A stretch of 64,000 bases of DNA from Paragonimus skrjabini miyazakii (taxonomy: Eukaryota; Platyhelminthes; Trematoda; Plagiorchiida; Troglotrematidae). Shown here piece after piece: positions 63,576 to 64,000 of the stretch. The notes beneath the pieces were generated by a model. The model had not been told where the DNA came from and did not search any database. It saw only the letters and a list, made by a program, of their open reading frames with translations. The stretch covers positions 52,811 through 116,810 of the forward strand of contig JTDE01001391.1 of the NCBI GenBank assembly GCA_014338405.1, read 5' to 3'. The translations under genes and the position numbers were made by a program. How positions within the stretch are numbered: the stretch's first letter is position 1; the number at the start of each line of letters is the position of its first letter.

Positions 63576-64000
63576 GGCGGCATCCGAAACGGATTAGCCT
63601 GTCACAGTGACCGAAGCCAAAGGACGCCTGCGCTTTAAACCATCACCGCAAGTGGCTTGCGCTGAACCTGACCTTTTCTGCTACCTTGGCGTGGTGGTCA
63701 GGCTTGTGCTGTTTTGATCCGGAAGGCTGTGCTGACTGCGACCTAAGTCGTTGCAGGTTCTACCATGTCAGATTGGCCAAAGAAGAGCAGCCAGACAAAA
63801 AGCAGATGCGTCCGTTGTGAGGTGTTCGTTGTGTGTGGTGTCAGTCTGTTGCGTTTCGGTTCGATTTGTTATTCTATTTTTTCCATGGTCTGATTCTCTG
63901 TATGTGATTGGTTTGTCTGTGCAGTATTATCTCTATGTGAATGTACCGAATGTCTTGGGATGTGACTGTTGAGCCTGTCCTGGATGGTTGATGCTGCTGC
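63576..64000. repeat. GC-richer terminal block, probable repeat of unknown type
   Basis: Composition shifts to about half GC from near 63.58 kb, with GTG/TGT-rich text and an ATG in moderate context at 63764 opening a short frame (MSDWPKKSSQTKSRCVRCE) that stops after about 43 codons. The basic start and CxxC pair are reminiscent of the start of a retroelement first ORF, but this is speculation. It continues beyond the window. Confidence 0.3.

Noticed and set aside
1..64000. CRISPR arrays, rRNA operons, bacterial or phage gene clusters
   Set aside because: No regularly spaced repeats, no rRNA-like blocks and no dense coding; the window is animal-like non-coding DNA.

Overview
The window looks like animal nuclear DNA that is almost all non-coding. 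There are no compact gene arrays, no operons and no ORF longer than about 150 codons outside assembly gaps. GC is roughly 40% by eye, and stop codons fall about as often as expected by chance. The one recognisable host gene piece is the first coding exon of a high-affinity choline transporter (SLC5A7/CHT1 family) on the minus strand near 16.3-16.5 kb, which implies an animal with cholinergic neurons. Several Penelope-like elements, a CR1/Jockey-type LINE, a possible RTE-type fragment, a Tc1-like relic and tRNA-derived SINEs, together with very long introns, fit a flatworm, most likely a trematode. That taxonomic step is inference.

Layout. 1-16.28 kb lies downstream of the choline transporter exon and is probably its first intron; two SINE copies sit at 11.8-12.4 kb. 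At 16.28-16.55 kb are the exon and a possible 27-nt micro-intron just 5' of it. 16.55-31 kb has a weak candidate exon (19.1 kb), a SINE copy with an AT microsatellite (22.7-22.97 kb) and an unexplained stretch open on both strands (27.97-28.48 kb). At 31.08-32.0 kb is a decayed non-LTR reverse transcriptase, followed at 32.63 kb by a repeat that recurs at 44.96 kb. At 34.96-36.45 kb is a Penelope-like element. At 41.17-41.78 kb is a Tc1-like transposase relic, and at 42.41-42.67 kb a probable LTR-retroelement integrase tail beside a 213-base gap. At 46.5 kb is a possible RT fragment, and at 47.2-47.8 kb two SINE copies. At 53.02-54.15 kb two 163-bp inverted arms, each carrying a 24-bp perfect palindrome, enclose a 798-base gap. 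At 58.1-58.4 kb is a possible RTE-type fragment next to a GACA microsatellite. At 61.83-62.88 kb is a second, better preserved Penelope-like element, and the window ends in a GC-richer block of unknown identity.

Functionally the only host role visible is neuronal choline uptake. The rest reads as intron or intergenic DNA filled with old, inactive mobile elements. The most distinctive object is the palindrome-tipped inverted-repeat element at 53-54 kb, whose interior is missing from the assembly.
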